Shown one piece after another: positions 19,335 through 28,878 of a stretch of DNA of 64,000 bases. Origin of the DNA: Chitinophagaceae bacterium (GTDB lineage: Bacteria > Bacteroidota > Bacteroidia > Chitinophagales > Chitinophagaceae); the NCBI GenBank assembly GCA_016710165.1, contig JADJLJ010000002.1, positions 649,501-713,500 of the forward strand. Reading direction: 5' to 3'. Within the stretch, counting starts at the first letter, position 1. Each line of letters starts with the position of its first letter. Below the pieces are notes generated by a model, which saw only the letters and a program-made list of their open reading frames with translations, was not told the origin of the DNA and made no database searches. The position numbers and the translations under genes are program-made.

Positions 19335-20162
19335 TTAAACGAGTTTAATACCATCTTTCTCAAAACTTATTTTCCGCTGTTTATATAAATTCCCCGTGGT
19401 CATTTTGAATGTTTTCTTGCTCATTCCAAAAAAAGAATAAATGTCTTCCGGGTCAGATCTGTCGTGATAAGGCAGGTAACCATTATTCTCATTCAAAAGC
19501 CTTACGATCTTTTCGGATTCATCTTCCACACGCTGGTAACCCGGTTTACCGGCTGCCACATCAATTTTATTATCGGGGTAGATCTTTTTAACAAACCCGG
19601 TAAACCGGTCGCCGGGCGTGATATTCCGGTAGATCTCATTGTGGTGCAGTACACCGGTGTGCCTGTTATTGATGATCACCACATAACCAATATCAGTTCG
19701 GCGGTAAACCACCAGGTCAACTGTTTCGAGTTCTTTTACAGTAAGTTCTTCGTTGCTTAAATAGGGTTCGATCTTTTCTGTTGCTGCCAGCCTGCCGGTC
19801 TGCTCATCCAGATAGATCTTTACCAGGTATTCCCCGTTTGGTATCATGCCCTGCTGTTGTTTTGATTTTGGTACAAAGAGGTCCTTCATCAAACCATTGT
19901 CTAAAAAAGCACCTTGCGGGGTTACGGTAACGGCCCTTAGTTTTACAATATCACCCAGTATGCCCCTGGGTTTTTGCGTGGTGGCAATAAGCCGGTCCTC
20001 GCCATCATGGTATAAGAACACGTTTATTTCATCACCCACCCTGGTATTGACCGGTACAAACCGCTTTGGCAATAAGATACCTTCAGCGCCGTCTTCCAGG
20101 TACACGCCAAAATCCACTTCCCGGATAACTTTCAGGGCATTATATTCACCAACTTTTATCAT
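19335..20162 (-). CDS. CvfB/YitL-family S1 RNA-binding protein
   Basis: A 275-residue protein of the CvfB family. S1-like OB-fold modules are visible at about 1-65 (FGVYLEDGAEGILLPKRFV), 70-135 (GAFLDNGLMKDLFVPKSKQ) and 145-215 (VVIINNRHTGVLHHNEIYR). A C-terminal winged-helix-like part follows (DIYSFFGMSKKTFKMTTGNLYK). In Firmicutes members bind RNA and affect virulence gene expression; in Bacteroidota the role is unknown. A TACCTTTG promoter box lies 17 bases upstream of the start. Confidence 0.88.
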   Translation of the reverse strand: MIKVGEYNALKVIREVDFGVYLEDGAEGILLPKRFVPVNTRVGDEINVFLYHDGEDRLIATTQKPRGILGDIVKLRAVTVTPQGAFLDNGLMKDLFVPKSKQQQGMIPNGEYLVKIYLDEQTGRLAATEKIEPYLSNEELTVKELETVDLVVYRRTDIGYVVIINNRHTGVLHHNEIYRNITPGDRFTGFVKKIYPDNKIDVAAGKPGYQRVEDESEKIVRLLNENNGYLPYHDRSDPEDIYSFFGMSKKTFKMTTGNLYKQRKISFEKDGIKLV

Positions 20163-20179
20163 TTCTTATTTTGTTGGCA

Positions 20180-20187
20180 CAAAGGTA
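20180..20187 (-). promoter_or_regulatory. -7 promoter box of the cvfB-like gene
   Basis: On the minus strand this reads TACCTTTG, an exact match to TAnnTTTG, 17 bases before the start codon. No clear -33 TTG was found at the usual distance. Confidence 0.5.
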
Positions 20188-20214
20188 AGTCATTAAGCCT
20201 TCTGCTTTTCCGCT

Positions 20215-21903
20215 TTACCAGAACAAGCTGAACAATGCAACCAGTATTGCGCATACGATCAATGATCCTGCCAGGAAGGATGTTCTCATTTTGAACATGC
20301 TGCTGTCCACCTCCAGGCCGTTTGGTTTTATTCCTTTGCGGTTATCAATTACACTGATGATATACATGCCTGCCATGCTGAAAAGAAATACAAATCCCAT
20401 CCTGTCAAGAAAGGGAATTTCAAAAACGCCTGCTTTATTGGCTTTTGAAAAACCGGAATCGGCCAGGAAAGAAAGATCCATCATCCCGGGTAAGAATTTA
20501 AAGAATACCGACAGTAAAAAACCGCCGATGATGGCAAACAGGGCGGCATTGGATGTTGTTCTTTTCCAGAAAAAGCCAAGTATGAACATGGCAAAGATGC
20601 CCGGCGAAACAAAACCGGTATATTCCTGTATGTACTGAAATCCCTGTTTGCCTTCGCCCATCAGTTTTTCGCCCAGTGCCAGCGATAATAGAATGGCAAG
20701 GGCCATTGATACCAGCACGGCGATCTTACCTACGCTGACCAGTTTTTTATCATCTGCATTTTTATTGATGGCCTTTTTATAAACATCCAGGGAGAAAATG
20801 GTGGCGATGCTGTTCGCCTTTCCTGCCAGGGAAGCAACAATGGCCGCTGTCAATGCAGCGAAAGCCAGGCCTTTCAACCCCGTTGGCAGCAGGTTCAATA
20901 ACGAAGGATACGCTTTGTTTACGTCCACGATCCCTTTTGAATCCAGCATCTCGGTCTGGAACATGCCCTGCTGGTATAATACATATGCGGCTATACCGGG
21001 TAATACAACGATCACCGGCATCAGTAATTTCAGAAATGCAGCAAATAAGATCCCCTTGCGGGCCGTTGGCAGATCCGCTCCCAGGGCCCGCTGGGTGATG
21101 TACTGGTTACAACCCCAGTAATTCAGGTTGGCGATCCATAATCCGCCCAGCAGCACCGACAGTCCCGGCAGGTCCATATAGTTTTCATTGTCTTTTTTGA
21201 ATATCATGTGAAAGTGATCATTTGCCTGGGTGGTCAGTTGTTTAAAACCATTTATCAAACCGGTTTGCCCGGATCTTTCGGCTACCAGGTTCAATGCAAT
21301 ATAGGTTGCCACCAATCCACCCAATACCAGGAAGAAGACCTGTATCACATCCGTATAGCCGATCACTTTCATGCCTCCCAGGGTGATGAAAATGGCAAAA
21401 ACAGCCAGTAAACTTATGCAAAGCGTGATGTCCAATCCCGAAATTCCGTGAATGGCCAGTGCACCCAGATAAAGAATTGACATCAGGTTCACCACCACAT
21501 AAAGCATTAACCAGAATATGGCCATGATCATGGCTACCGTTCCGTTATACCGCTGGTTTAAAAACTGCGGCATCGTGTAGATCTTGTTTTTTAAATACAC
21601 CGGGATAAAAAAGATGGCCACGATGATGAGCGTGGCTGCCGCCATCCATTCATAGGCAGAAATAGCAAGGCCCATTTTGAAACCGCTTCCGCTCATGCCA
21701 ATGAACTGTTCGGCAGAAATATTGGAAGCGATCAGTGATGCACCAATGGCCCACCATGTTAATGACCCCTCGGCCAGGAAAAAATCATGCGAAGCAGAAA
21801 CAGACTGTTTCTTTTTCTTGCTGTAGATCCAGTAACCATACCCGGCCACTACCATAAAGTAAAGCAGGAAAACGAGGTAATCATTCATTTGCAAAGTGGT
21901 CAT
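20215..21903 (-). CDS. SGLT-type sodium/sugar symporter (probably galactose)
   Basis: A 562-residue member of the sodium:solute symporter family with about 13-14 hydrophobic helices. FFLAEGSLTWWAIGASLIAS near residue 42 and NISAEQFIGMSGSGF near 61 are typical of the sugar-transporting SGLT branch that includes the Vibrio galactose carrier. It is the last gene of the galactan operon, 53 bases behind galK. The natural reading is that it brings galactose into the cytoplasm for GalK. Galactose specificity is inferred from context. Confidence 0.88.
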   Translation of the reverse strand: MTTLQMNDYLVFLLYFMVVAGYGYWIYSKKKKQSVSASHDFFLAEGSLTWWAIGASLIASNISAEQFIGMSGSGFKMGLAISAYEWMAAATLIIVAIFFIPVYLKNKIYTMPQFLNQRYNGTVAMIMAIFWLMLYVVVNLMSILYLGALAIHGISGLDITLCISLLAVFAIFITLGGMKVIGYTDVIQVFFLVLGGLVATYIALNLVAERSGQTGLINGFKQLTTQANDHFHMIFKKDNENYMDLPGLSVLLGGLWIANLNYWGCNQYITQRALGADLPTARKGILFAAFLKLLMPVIVVLPGIAAYVLYQQGMFQTEMLDSKGIVDVNKAYPSLLNLLPTGLKGLAFAALTAAIVASLAGKANSIATIFSLDVYKKAINKNADDKKLVSVGKIAVLVSMALAILLSLALGEKLMGEGKQGFQYIQEYTGFVSPGIFAMFILGFFWKRTTSNAALFAIIGGFLLSVFFKFLPGMMDLSFLADSGFSKANKAGVFEIPFLDRMGFVFLFSMAGMYIISVIDNRKGIKPNGLEVDSSMFKMRTSFLAGSLIVCAILVALFSLFW

Positions 21904-21956
21904 AGCAGTTGATTTAGGCTTTTATGAATTGTTGACAGTTTTGAATTAGTGGTATT

Positions 21957-23114
21957 TTAAGTTGCTTGTATGCAGGCGGATGTCCCGTCTTCAAGGGATA
22001 CCTCGTACGTGGTCAGGGTAAGTCCGGTTTCTTTTTTATAGTCCCGGCCGACCGTTGCTATGAGGTCTTCTGCTGCATGATCTTTGATAAGATTGATCGT
22101 ACAGCCCCCGAAACCTCCGCCAACCATCCGGGCACCGGCCACATCTTCATTTGCTTTTACCTGGTCAACCAGGAAATCAAGCTCCCTGCAACTTACTTCA
22201 TAATCAAGTTTCAATCCCTGGTGCGTTTCAAACATTTTCAGCCCCAGTGCCCTGATATCACCTTTTTTAAGGTCCTGGCAGGCGCCGAGCAGCCGCTCAT
22301 TCTCATCCACCACGTACCGGCAGCGTTTATAAACCAATTGGTCAACAGGTGCTACGTGATCGTTCAGCATCTTCATGGTAACGTCTCTCAGGCTCTTTAC
22401 TTCGGGGTGAAACTGCCGGATGATCGAAACGCCGGATTCACATTGATTTCTCCGGGTATTGTATTCTGATGAAGCCAGGTTATGTTTTACATTCGTATTA
22501 AACAGGATGATCTTGTAGCCTTCCGGTTTAACCGGCACGTATTCATATTCCATCGACCGGCAGTCGAGTTTTATGGCATGGTCCTTTTTACCGAAGAGGC
22601 TGGCAAACTGATCCATGATGCCGCAATTGACACCGGCAAAAACGTGTTCGGCTTTTTGTGCCAGCGGCGCCATCTGCATCCTGGTCAGTCCCAGTTCAAA
22701 GATATCATTCAACGCATATATCACGGCACATTCCACTGCAGCAGAGGAGGAGAGGCCTGCGCCGATCGGGATATCCCCATCGATCAGCAGGTTAAAACCA
22801 CCCACCGGGTGTCCGTGTTTCTGTAACTGGTCCACCACGCCCAGTATATAATTGGGCCATTGGATGGATGCCCGTTTAATGTTCCCGGTATCCGTTGTAA
22901 AATGTTCATTGAAATCCACGGCAAATAAATTCACCCGGTTATCGGCCCGTTTGTTTATGGCAACATAAATATTCTTATCAATGGCGGCAGGCAAAACAAA
23001 CCCTTCGTTATAGTCTGTGTGTTCGCCCAGGATATTTATCCTGCCGGGCGAACGGAAGACCATGGGCTGCCCGTTAAACCGTTCTTTAAAATCAGCGGTA
23101 ATTCGTTTTGTCAT
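21957..23114 (-). CDS. galK: Galactokinase
   Basis: GalK phosphorylates galactose at C1, the first step of the Leloir pathway. The 385 residues include the galactokinase signature GRINILGEHTDYNEG (near 24-38), the ATP-binding GHMP loop GAGLSSSAAVECA (near 118-130) and the C-terminal GHMP motif GGGFGGCTINL (near 337). It lies 26 bases behind the GH2-GH53 gene and before the symporter. No galT or galE is seen in the window, so the rest of the pathway must be elsewhere. Confidence 0.97.
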   Translation of the reverse strand: MTKRITADFKERFNGQPMVFRSPGRINILGEHTDYNEGFVLPAAIDKNIYVAINKRADNRVNLFAVDFNEHFTTDTGNIKRASIQWPNYILGVVDQLQKHGHPVGGFNLLIDGDIPIGAGLSSSAAVECAVIYALNDIFELGLTRMQMAPLAQKAEHVFAGVNCGIMDQFASLFGKKDHAIKLDCRSMEYEYVPVKPEGYKIILFNTNVKHNLASSEYNTRRNQCESGVSIIRQFHPEVKSLRDVTMKMLNDHVAPVDQLVYKRCRYVVDENERLLGACQDLKKGDIRALGLKMFETHQGLKLDYEVSCRELDFLVDQVKANEDVAGARMVGGGFGGCTINLIKDHAAEDLIATVGRDYKKETGLTLTTYEVSLEDGTSACIQAT

Positions 23115-23140
23115 TTGGTGATCTGAATTTTCTTACTTGT

Positions 23141-26100
23141 TCAATGCCGGTTCAGGTATTTTTTACTCATCTCATCATAGATCAGTAAATGATCATTTGC
23201 TTTTCCGTTCCTTTCAAAAAAGCGTTCCCAGGTATTCAATGGTTCCCAGATGCAGGTTCCCTTACCCCTGTTATTGGCAACATTGAATGACAGTTCATTC
23301 ACTTCTCTTTTTACATGGGAGTATTCCACCACGATCACATCCTTATTGTAACGCCGGGACAGGTCATCGAGGTTGTATTCAAGATCGGCAAGCGTATTAT
23401 GCCATTTAGGATAGTACGATAAACCGATCACATCATAGGGAACGCCCCGCATGTTCATATTATCAATAAAGAAGCGGCTTTCATCATTTTGTCCGCCCAG
23501 GGCAATATGCAGCATGATGCTGGTTGATGGCGAAACGGACTTCACACCCTGTACACCTGCGAAGAACAACTGTGCCAGGTTGTCGAAATCAGTTACACTG
23601 CCGGCTGGCCATATAATGCCATGATTGATCTCGTTACCAACCTGGACCATATCAGGAACCGTGCCCTGGTCTTTTAAAGCCTGCATCACCATTTTGGTAT
23701 AGTCATACACAGCCTGCTTCAGTTCGGGAAATGTTTTGTCACGCCAGGCTTTTGGCATCCATTGTTTTTGCGGATCGGCCCAGTAATCGCTGTAATGAAA
23801 GTCGAGTAATATTTTCATGCCGGCTGCTTTCACCCGCTTTGCCATCTGCAGGGTATGCTGCAGGTCGCAGAACCCCAGTTTGGGTGAATAGCCGCTGTCC
23901 CGGGCAGGGTCATTGAAAATGCGCAGCCGTATGTAATTTAATCCATGCTCCTGTAAGATCCGGATGGCATCTTTTTCTTTTCCATCCGTATCATAGAATT
24001 TCATGCCCCTGTTCTCCAGTTCGGGTAAAAAAGAAATATCGGCGCCCAGCATCTTATCCACCGGCGTTGCTTTGAATGGCAGTACCGGGAAGCTGTTGTT
24101 TGAAGCTTTTACATCGGTTACCGGCGCAGCATGTATGGTCATGATATCAGTTGCGCCGCTGTAAATGCTGTCTGCCTTTGCTTCAAAATGGATCATGGAT
24201 GTTGTAAGGCCGGCTTGCACGATCACCTGGCATTTGCCGTTGAACAAACGACGCTGGGCTGTGGAATCAAAATATCTATCCTGCTCATGACTGCTGGGAT
24301 CGCCATTGCCTACACCGATTATTTTTGCGTCGCCCTGCAACGAAAAACGGATGAGGTTATCTGCATCAGGCACTTCACGCCCCTGCCTGTCAATGACACT
24401 GATATTGATCACAGTTGCATCTTTCCCATCGGCCATCATGGTTGTTTTATAGGGGCTGATAACAAGTTCAAAAGGCTTGCCGGTTGTTTCAACCTTTGCC
24501 TGGAGTTTTTTCCCCTTCTTGTATGCAATGGCTTCCACTGTACCGGGGGCATAATTCACCATCCAGTTCAAATGCCCGTTCCGGGGCATATCTTTTTTAC
24601 CGAGACTTTTTCCGTTTAAGAATAATTCCACATTATCGGCATTGCTGTTCACCCAGACATCAATGGGTTGTCCTTCTTTTCCGGACCAGCCTGTCCCGAT
24701 TTTTTCGGGATTCCAGTGAGGAGAGATGTGTAAAACATCTTTATCCGTCCACCATGATTGATAATAGTAATAAATGTTTTTTGGAAAGCCGCAAACATCC
24801 ATGATACCAAAATGTGAGCTCACATTCGGCCAGGTGAACGGAGTGGGTTCGCCCCGGTAATCGAGGCCGGTCCATACAAATCCGCCCAGCCAGTAATCAT
24901 TGGGTGCAGCCAGTTTCCACCAGGTTTCGGCCGTGCTTGCCCACCAGGGCGCTGTTATATCCTGGTCGGGAACATACCCTTTTACCGAATCTTTAGTATA
25001 CTGCCCGCGTGTGGTGACCGTACTGCCCATTTCGGTTCCGATGATGGGCTGGTTTGGATGATCTTTATGATAATCCTCCACAGCAAATTGCCTGTAATTA
25101 AAACTCCGGACAGGCACCACTTCATTTATTCCTTTTACCTGGTTGCCCATATCGGCAGCGTAGGTACTTACCCGGGTAGGATCGAGTTCCTTTTGTTTGG
25201 CAAGTAAGGACTGAGCAATTAATTTACCAGTGCTGTTTCCCTGTACCCAGCCTTCCTCATTCCCTATGGACCACATAAATACCGAAGCCCTGCTCCGGTC
25301 ACGCTTTATCAGCCACTCAAGATCCTGCAGGTATTGCGGACTGCTGTTGAGTAACCGGTTCTCGTCCATCACCAGCATGCCCAGGCTGTCGCAGGCATCC
25401 AGCAATTCTTTGGTTGGAGGATTGTGGCTCGTCCGGTATGCATTGGACCCCATTTGCTTCAATAAAAAAATACGGTAATACTGCAGGTAATCGGGAAGGG
25501 CACTGCCCAGGCCTGCATGATCCTGGTGGTTGTTGGTGCCTTTTAGTTTTAGATATTTACCATTCAGGAAAACACCCCTGGGGGTTATATCAATGGTCCT
25601 TATTCCAAACCGCATCTTATCGGTATCAATAATTTTCCCCGAAGATTTAACAACCGGAATGACACGGTATAAATAGGGATCCTCCAAAGACCATAGCCGG
25701 GGGTTAATGATCTTCACTGACTGCTTTACTGTTGCTTTTTCATTTACTGCAAGCGAAATATTCTTTGCAGCTGTTTCCCCGATCTTATTTCCATCCCTGT
25801 CGGTAATGATAGCCGATAAAGAAATAATTGCCGGAGCATAGGATTCATTTTGTACAGAAGTCTCCACATAAACCGTTGCGGTATTCTTTTGAACAGCTGT
25901 ATAAACAAAAACAGGATTTTCATCCAAATGAACAGGATCATACTGATTCAGCCATACATGCCGGTAAATACCTGCGCCTTCATAAAACCAGCCTTCGTAC
26001 TGCGTTGCATCAACCCGTACGGTTACAATATTTTCTCCTCCATACCTCAGGTAATTGCTGATGTCGTAGGATGCACCCACGTAGCCGCTTTTATTATTGC

Positions 26101-26566
26101 CGAGATAGAAACCATTTACCCAGAAGGAAGCATCCCGGTAAACGCCGTCAAACTGCAGTTGAAAACGCTGGCCCGAATCGGCACGGGTTACAAAAAAATG
26201 TTTCCGGTACCAACCGATGCTGGTTTCGGGATAAGCGCCGCCCACAGGTTTATAGCCATGTGATTGTTCATCAAAACTTTTTGAATAAACAAAGGGCAGC
26301 TCCACGGCCCAGTCGTGCGGCAGGGAAAGTTCACGCCAGCTGCTGTCATTGAATTTTGGATCAATGGCTGTTGATTGTGCAGCACCTGTTTTTGAAAAAA
26401 TGGTGGCAATGCTGTAATTAAAATCCCTTTTGGGATCATTGGCATTGCCGAAGGCAAATTTCCAGTCGTCATCTAAATTAATCCTTTTTCGCTGCTGGGC
26501 ATTGCCGGTAAGCATGCTGCCGGTGAGCAAAAAGACCAGGAGGCCGGTAATTTTTATCCGTTTCAT
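23141..26566 (-). CDS. GH2 beta-galactosidase fused to GH53 endo-beta-1,4-galactanase
   Basis: A 1141-residue, two-enzyme protein. A signal peptide (ending GNAQ) precedes a full GH2 enzyme: jelly roll at about 30-200, Ig-like domain, TIM barrel with acid/base Glu437 in SIGNEEG and nucleophile Glu512 in IIGTEMG, then two more beta domains to about 815. From about 833 to the end lies a complete GH53 barrel with acid/base Glu979 in VGNEINHG and nucleophile Glu1081 in VVEYSH. GH53 cuts beta-1,4-galactan into oligosaccharides and GH2 can release galactose from them, so the two activities would act in series, probably in the periplasm. No T9SS signal is present. Both active sites look intact. It lies in the lacI-GH53-fusion-galK-symporter operon. 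Confidence 0.93.
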   Translation of the reverse strand: MKRIKITGLLVFLLTGSMLTGNAQQRKRINLDDDWKFAFGNANDPKRDFNYSIATIFSKTGAAQSTAIDPKFNDSSWRELSLPHDWAVELPFVYSKSFDEQSHGYKPVGGAYPETSIGWYRKHFFVTRADSGQRFQLQFDGVYRDASFWVNGFYLGNNKSGYVGASYDISNYLRYGGENIVTVRVDATQYEGWFYEGAGIYRHVWLNQYDPVHLDENPVFVYTAVQKNTATVYVETSVQNESYAPAIISLSAIITDRDGNKIGETAAKNISLAVNEKATVKQSVKIINPRLWSLEDPYLYRVIPVVKSSGKIIDTDKMRFGIRTIDITPRGVFLNGKYLKLKGTNNHQDHAGLGSALPDYLQYYRIFLLKQMGSNAYRTSHNPPTKELLDACDSLGMLVMDENRLLNSSPQYLQDLEWLIKRDRSRASVFMWSIGNEEGWVQGNSTGKLIAQSLLAKQKELDPTRVSTYAADMGNQVKGINEVVPVRSFNYRQFAVEDYHKDHPNQPIIGTEMGSTVTTRGQYTKDSVKGYVPDQDITAPWWASTAETWWKLAAPNDYWLGGFVWTGLDYRGEPTPFTWPNVSSHFGIMDVCGFPKNIYYYYQSWWTDKDVLHISPHWNPEKIGTGWSGKEGQPIDVWVNSNADNVELFLNGKSLGKKDMPRNGHLNWMVNYAPGTVEAIAYKKGKKLQAKVETTGKPFELVISPYKTTMMADGKDATVINISVIDRQGREVPDADNLIRFSLQGDAKIIGVGNGDPSSHEQDRYFDSTAQRRLFNGKCQVIVQAGLTTSMIHFEAKADSIYSGATDIMTIHAAPVTDVKASNNSFPVLPFKATPVDKMLGADISFLPELENRGMKFYDTDGKEKDAIRILQEHGLNYIRLRIFNDPARDSGYSPKLGFCDLQHTLQMAKRVKAAGMKILLDFHYSDYWADPQKQWMPKAWRDKTFPELKQAVYDYTKMVMQALKDQGTVPDMVQVGNEINHGIIWPAGSVTDFDNLAQLFFAGVQGVKSVSPSTSIMLHIALGGQNDESRFFIDNMNMRGVPYDVIGLSYYPKWHNTLADLEYNLDDLSRRYNKDVIVVEYSHVKREVNELSFNVANNRGKGTCIWEPLNTWERFFERNGKANDHLLIYDEMSKKYLNRH

Positions 26567-26591
26567 AGATCAGGTTTTATCCTGTGAAAAA

Positions 26592-27658
26592 TCAATTAAA
26601 AGCATTTAACGCAATGGTTGGTTTGCCTGAATTATCAAAGGCGCCCAATGTATATCCCTGCCAGTTGTTGTACGCTTCCGGTTCCCAGTAAAAAACTCCG
26701 ATGCCTTTGTTGTTACTCACTGATCTTACTTTGCTGATGAGGTCAGCAATAAAGGCATTACAGGCTGTTGACTGGTCCCAGCTCATTCCCACTTCGCAAA
26801 CCATCAGTTCCGACCCGAACCGGGCAACCATGTCATTCATATTGGTTAAGCACTGGCTGTTCAATGTATTCCAGTTTGCAGCAGATGGATATAAAGACAT
26901 ACCAATCACGTCCCATTTAGCGCCATTGGCTTTCAGCCCGTCAAGATTCCACCTGAACAGGGCATTGTCATACCATTGGAAATATGCACCATCACTTTCG
27001 AAGAAGGACTGGCGGCTTTAACGGCATTGTATCCGGCAATGAAGAATTTTGCATAGTTGGCCATATTCACGGAGGCCTTCCCATCAGGCCAAAGCATGCC
27101 ATCGTTGGTTTCATTGCCCACCTGCACCCAATCGGGCGTAATGCTGTTCGTTTTTAAAACATTCAGAACATTGTACGTGTGATTGTAAACAGATGTTTGC
27201 AGTGTGGTAATATCCTGCCCTGCCCAGGCTGCCGGTTTAGTTTGTTTGCCCGGATCGGCCCAGCTGTCGCTGTAATGAAAATCTATCAATATTCTCATCC
27301 CCAGGTTTTTTGCCCGGATGGCTTTGGTAACAACATCTGCCGTATTGCACCATCCATTGGCCGGGTCCACCCAAACCCGTAACCGGATGGAGTTCATCCC
27401 CAGGTTCTTAAGCAGCAACATGCATTCTGTTTCGGTACCACTGCTGTTGTAAAATTTCATGCCTGCATTTTCCATTTGCGTTACCCAGCTCACATCTGCT
27501 CCTTTGGCAAAGAATGTTGTTGGGACAGGTGCCGGTGCCGGGCTGTTTCCACCTGAAGATTTATTACAGGTAATTCCTGCAAATACTATTAACAGGATTA
27601 TTACTATAAATTTTATTTTCATGAGCAGTATATTCATTTTTGAAGACATGGTTGACAT
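26592..27658 (-). pseudogene. GH53 endo-beta-1,4-galactanase lipoprotein, frameshifted
   Basis: Two adjacent minus-strand frames encode one GH53 enzyme. The first (27658 to about 26972) has a lipoprotein-like signal (best start the ATG at 27622; Cys in AGITC), then GADVSWVTQMENAG and the acid/base motif VGNETNDG. After VMVHISNG the frame breaks. One frame over the sequence continues YDNALFRWNLDG...WDVIGMSLYPS, then the nucleophile region LMVCEVGM, to the end at 26592. One missing base near 26972-26974 explains everything. It may be a real mutation or a sequencing error. It begins 6 bases after lacI, in the same operon as the intact GH53 module downstream. Confidence 0.85.
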
Positions 27659-27664
27659 TTATTC

Positions 27665-28696
27665 TTAGCTTACATTATTTCGTAAAGAAGAATTCCTGAA
27701 AACAGGTATCGGGTCAAGGATCCTTTTTTGCACAGGTCCTCTTTTATTGCTTTTTTCTTCGATCAGTTTCAGCATCAGCAGGAAAGCCTCTTTTCCCATA
27801 GTTACCGTTTGCTGGTCAATGGTTGAGAGGGAAGGGCTGATGTGTTCCCCAAAGCTTTCATTGGCAAAACCTATGATACCAAAGTCTTTGGGGATAGAGA
27901 TATTATTATGCTTTAGTTCTTTGATGGCGCCCAATGCGGTAAAATCTTCCACAGCAAAAACCGCATCCGGGGGATCGGATAATTCCAGGAAGTATTGTAC
28001 AGCATTTCTGCCGGCTTCAATGGAGACATCCCCGGTATAGACAAGCCGGGCATCAAACGGGATCCCGTTTTTTTTGAGGGCCGCTTTATATCCTTCCAGT
28101 CTTGCTTTGAATATCTTTAAATGCTGGGGGCCCGAAATATGTGCAATGCGTTTATAGTCCTGTTCAATGAGATGTGCTGTGGCCATATATCCTCCTTTAT
28201 GATCATCAATGGAAACAGAATCTGTTTCCAGCTCATCGTTTGTTCTGTCAAAAAAAACAATGGGCATTTTCGTCTGCCGGGCATTTACAAAATGGGTGTG
28301 ATCATTTTTTTCCTTGGCCATCGAAACAATGATGCCATCCACCCGTGCATTCAAAAATGTCTCGATCCCTTTTTGTTCATGTTCCCAGGATTCGTTGGAT
28401 TGATAGATCAGGACATTGTACCCGTTTTGGTTTGCCATGTTTTCAATGCCGTGCACCACCGAGCCAAAAAAATTGATCTCTGCACTCGGGATAATGACCC
28501 CGATGATCCCTGTCTGGCCCTTCCGTAAAGCTGATGCTACTGTATTCCGCCTGTAATGCAGTTTTTCAGCAGCCTGTAAAACCCTTTTCTTTGTTTTGAT
28601 GCTGATGCCGGGGTGGTCGTTCAATGCACGGGAAACGGTGGCTGAAGTAGTGTTCAGCTTTTTGGCAATATCCGCAATGGTGACGGTAAGGCTCAA
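27665..28696 (-). CDS. LacI-family transcriptional regulator of the galactan operon
   Basis: A 343-residue LacI/GalR regulator: helix-turn-helix with TIADIAKKLNTTSATVSRALN (near 6-26), hinge around residues 50-60, and a periplasmic-binding-like sensor domain (IIGVIIPSAEINFF... onward). The TTG at 28696 is taken as start because it gives the standard N-terminus and no ATG is available. It is the first gene of a five-gene minus-strand operon, and a perfect 20-bp operator abuts its start, which implies autoregulation together with the enzymes. The same operator core precedes starch-locus genes, so it may control those too. The effector is unknown. Confidence 0.93.
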   Translation of the reverse strand: MSLTVTIADIAKKLNTTSATVSRALNDHPGISIKTKKRVLQAAEKLHYRRNTVASALRKGQTGIIGVIIPSAEINFFGSVVHGIENMANQNGYNVLIYQSNESWEHEQKGIETFLNARVDGIIVSMAKEKNDHTHFVNARQTKMPIVFFDRTNDELETDSVSIDDHKGGYMATAHLIEQDYKRIAHISGPQHLKIFKARLEGYKAALKKNGIPFDARLVYTGDVSIEAGRNAVQYFLELSDPPDAVFAVEDFTALGAIKELKHNNISIPKDFGIIGFANESFGEHISPSLSTIDQQTVTMGKEAFLLMLKLIEEKSNKRGPVQKRILDPIPVFRNSSLRNNVS

Positions 28697-28698
28697 TT

Positions 28699-28718
28699 TT
28701 ATGCAATCGTTTGCATAA
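28699..28718 (-). promoter_or_regulatory. LacI-type operator of the galactan operon
   Basis: TTATGCAATCGTTTGCATAA, two perfect 8-base arms (TTATGCAA and TTGCATAA) around TCGT. The central CG and the GCAA/TTGC arms are classic for LacI-family operators. It ends two bases before the lacI start codon and is the only such site found in front of the operon. Confidence 0.85.
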
Positions 28719-28742
28719 ACCTAGGCATTTATTCCGGATTGA

Positions 28743-28750
28743 CAAAAATA
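28743..28750 (-). promoter_or_regulatory. -7 promoter box of the lacI-galactan operon
   Basis: Reads TATTTTTG on the minus strand, an exact TAnnTTTG match, 46 bases upstream of the lacI start. The operator at 28699-28718 lies downstream of the expected transcription start, where it could block elongation or initiation. Confidence 0.5.
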
Positions 28751-28878
28751 TCCGGTCATTTTATGGAGATATGACCGTACGGGGCTTTGCCTTTGAAAAG
28801 CCGGCTAAATCGTTGACCGGTTTATACCCATCATCGGCGTTTATTCACTATCTTCACCCGATTTTTAAAAGCAATATC

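Noticed and set aside
28711..28878. N-terminal extension of the DEAD-box helicase
   Set aside because: It runs through the lacI operator and promoter and adds residues unlike the family; the TTG at 28879 fits the Q-motif start.
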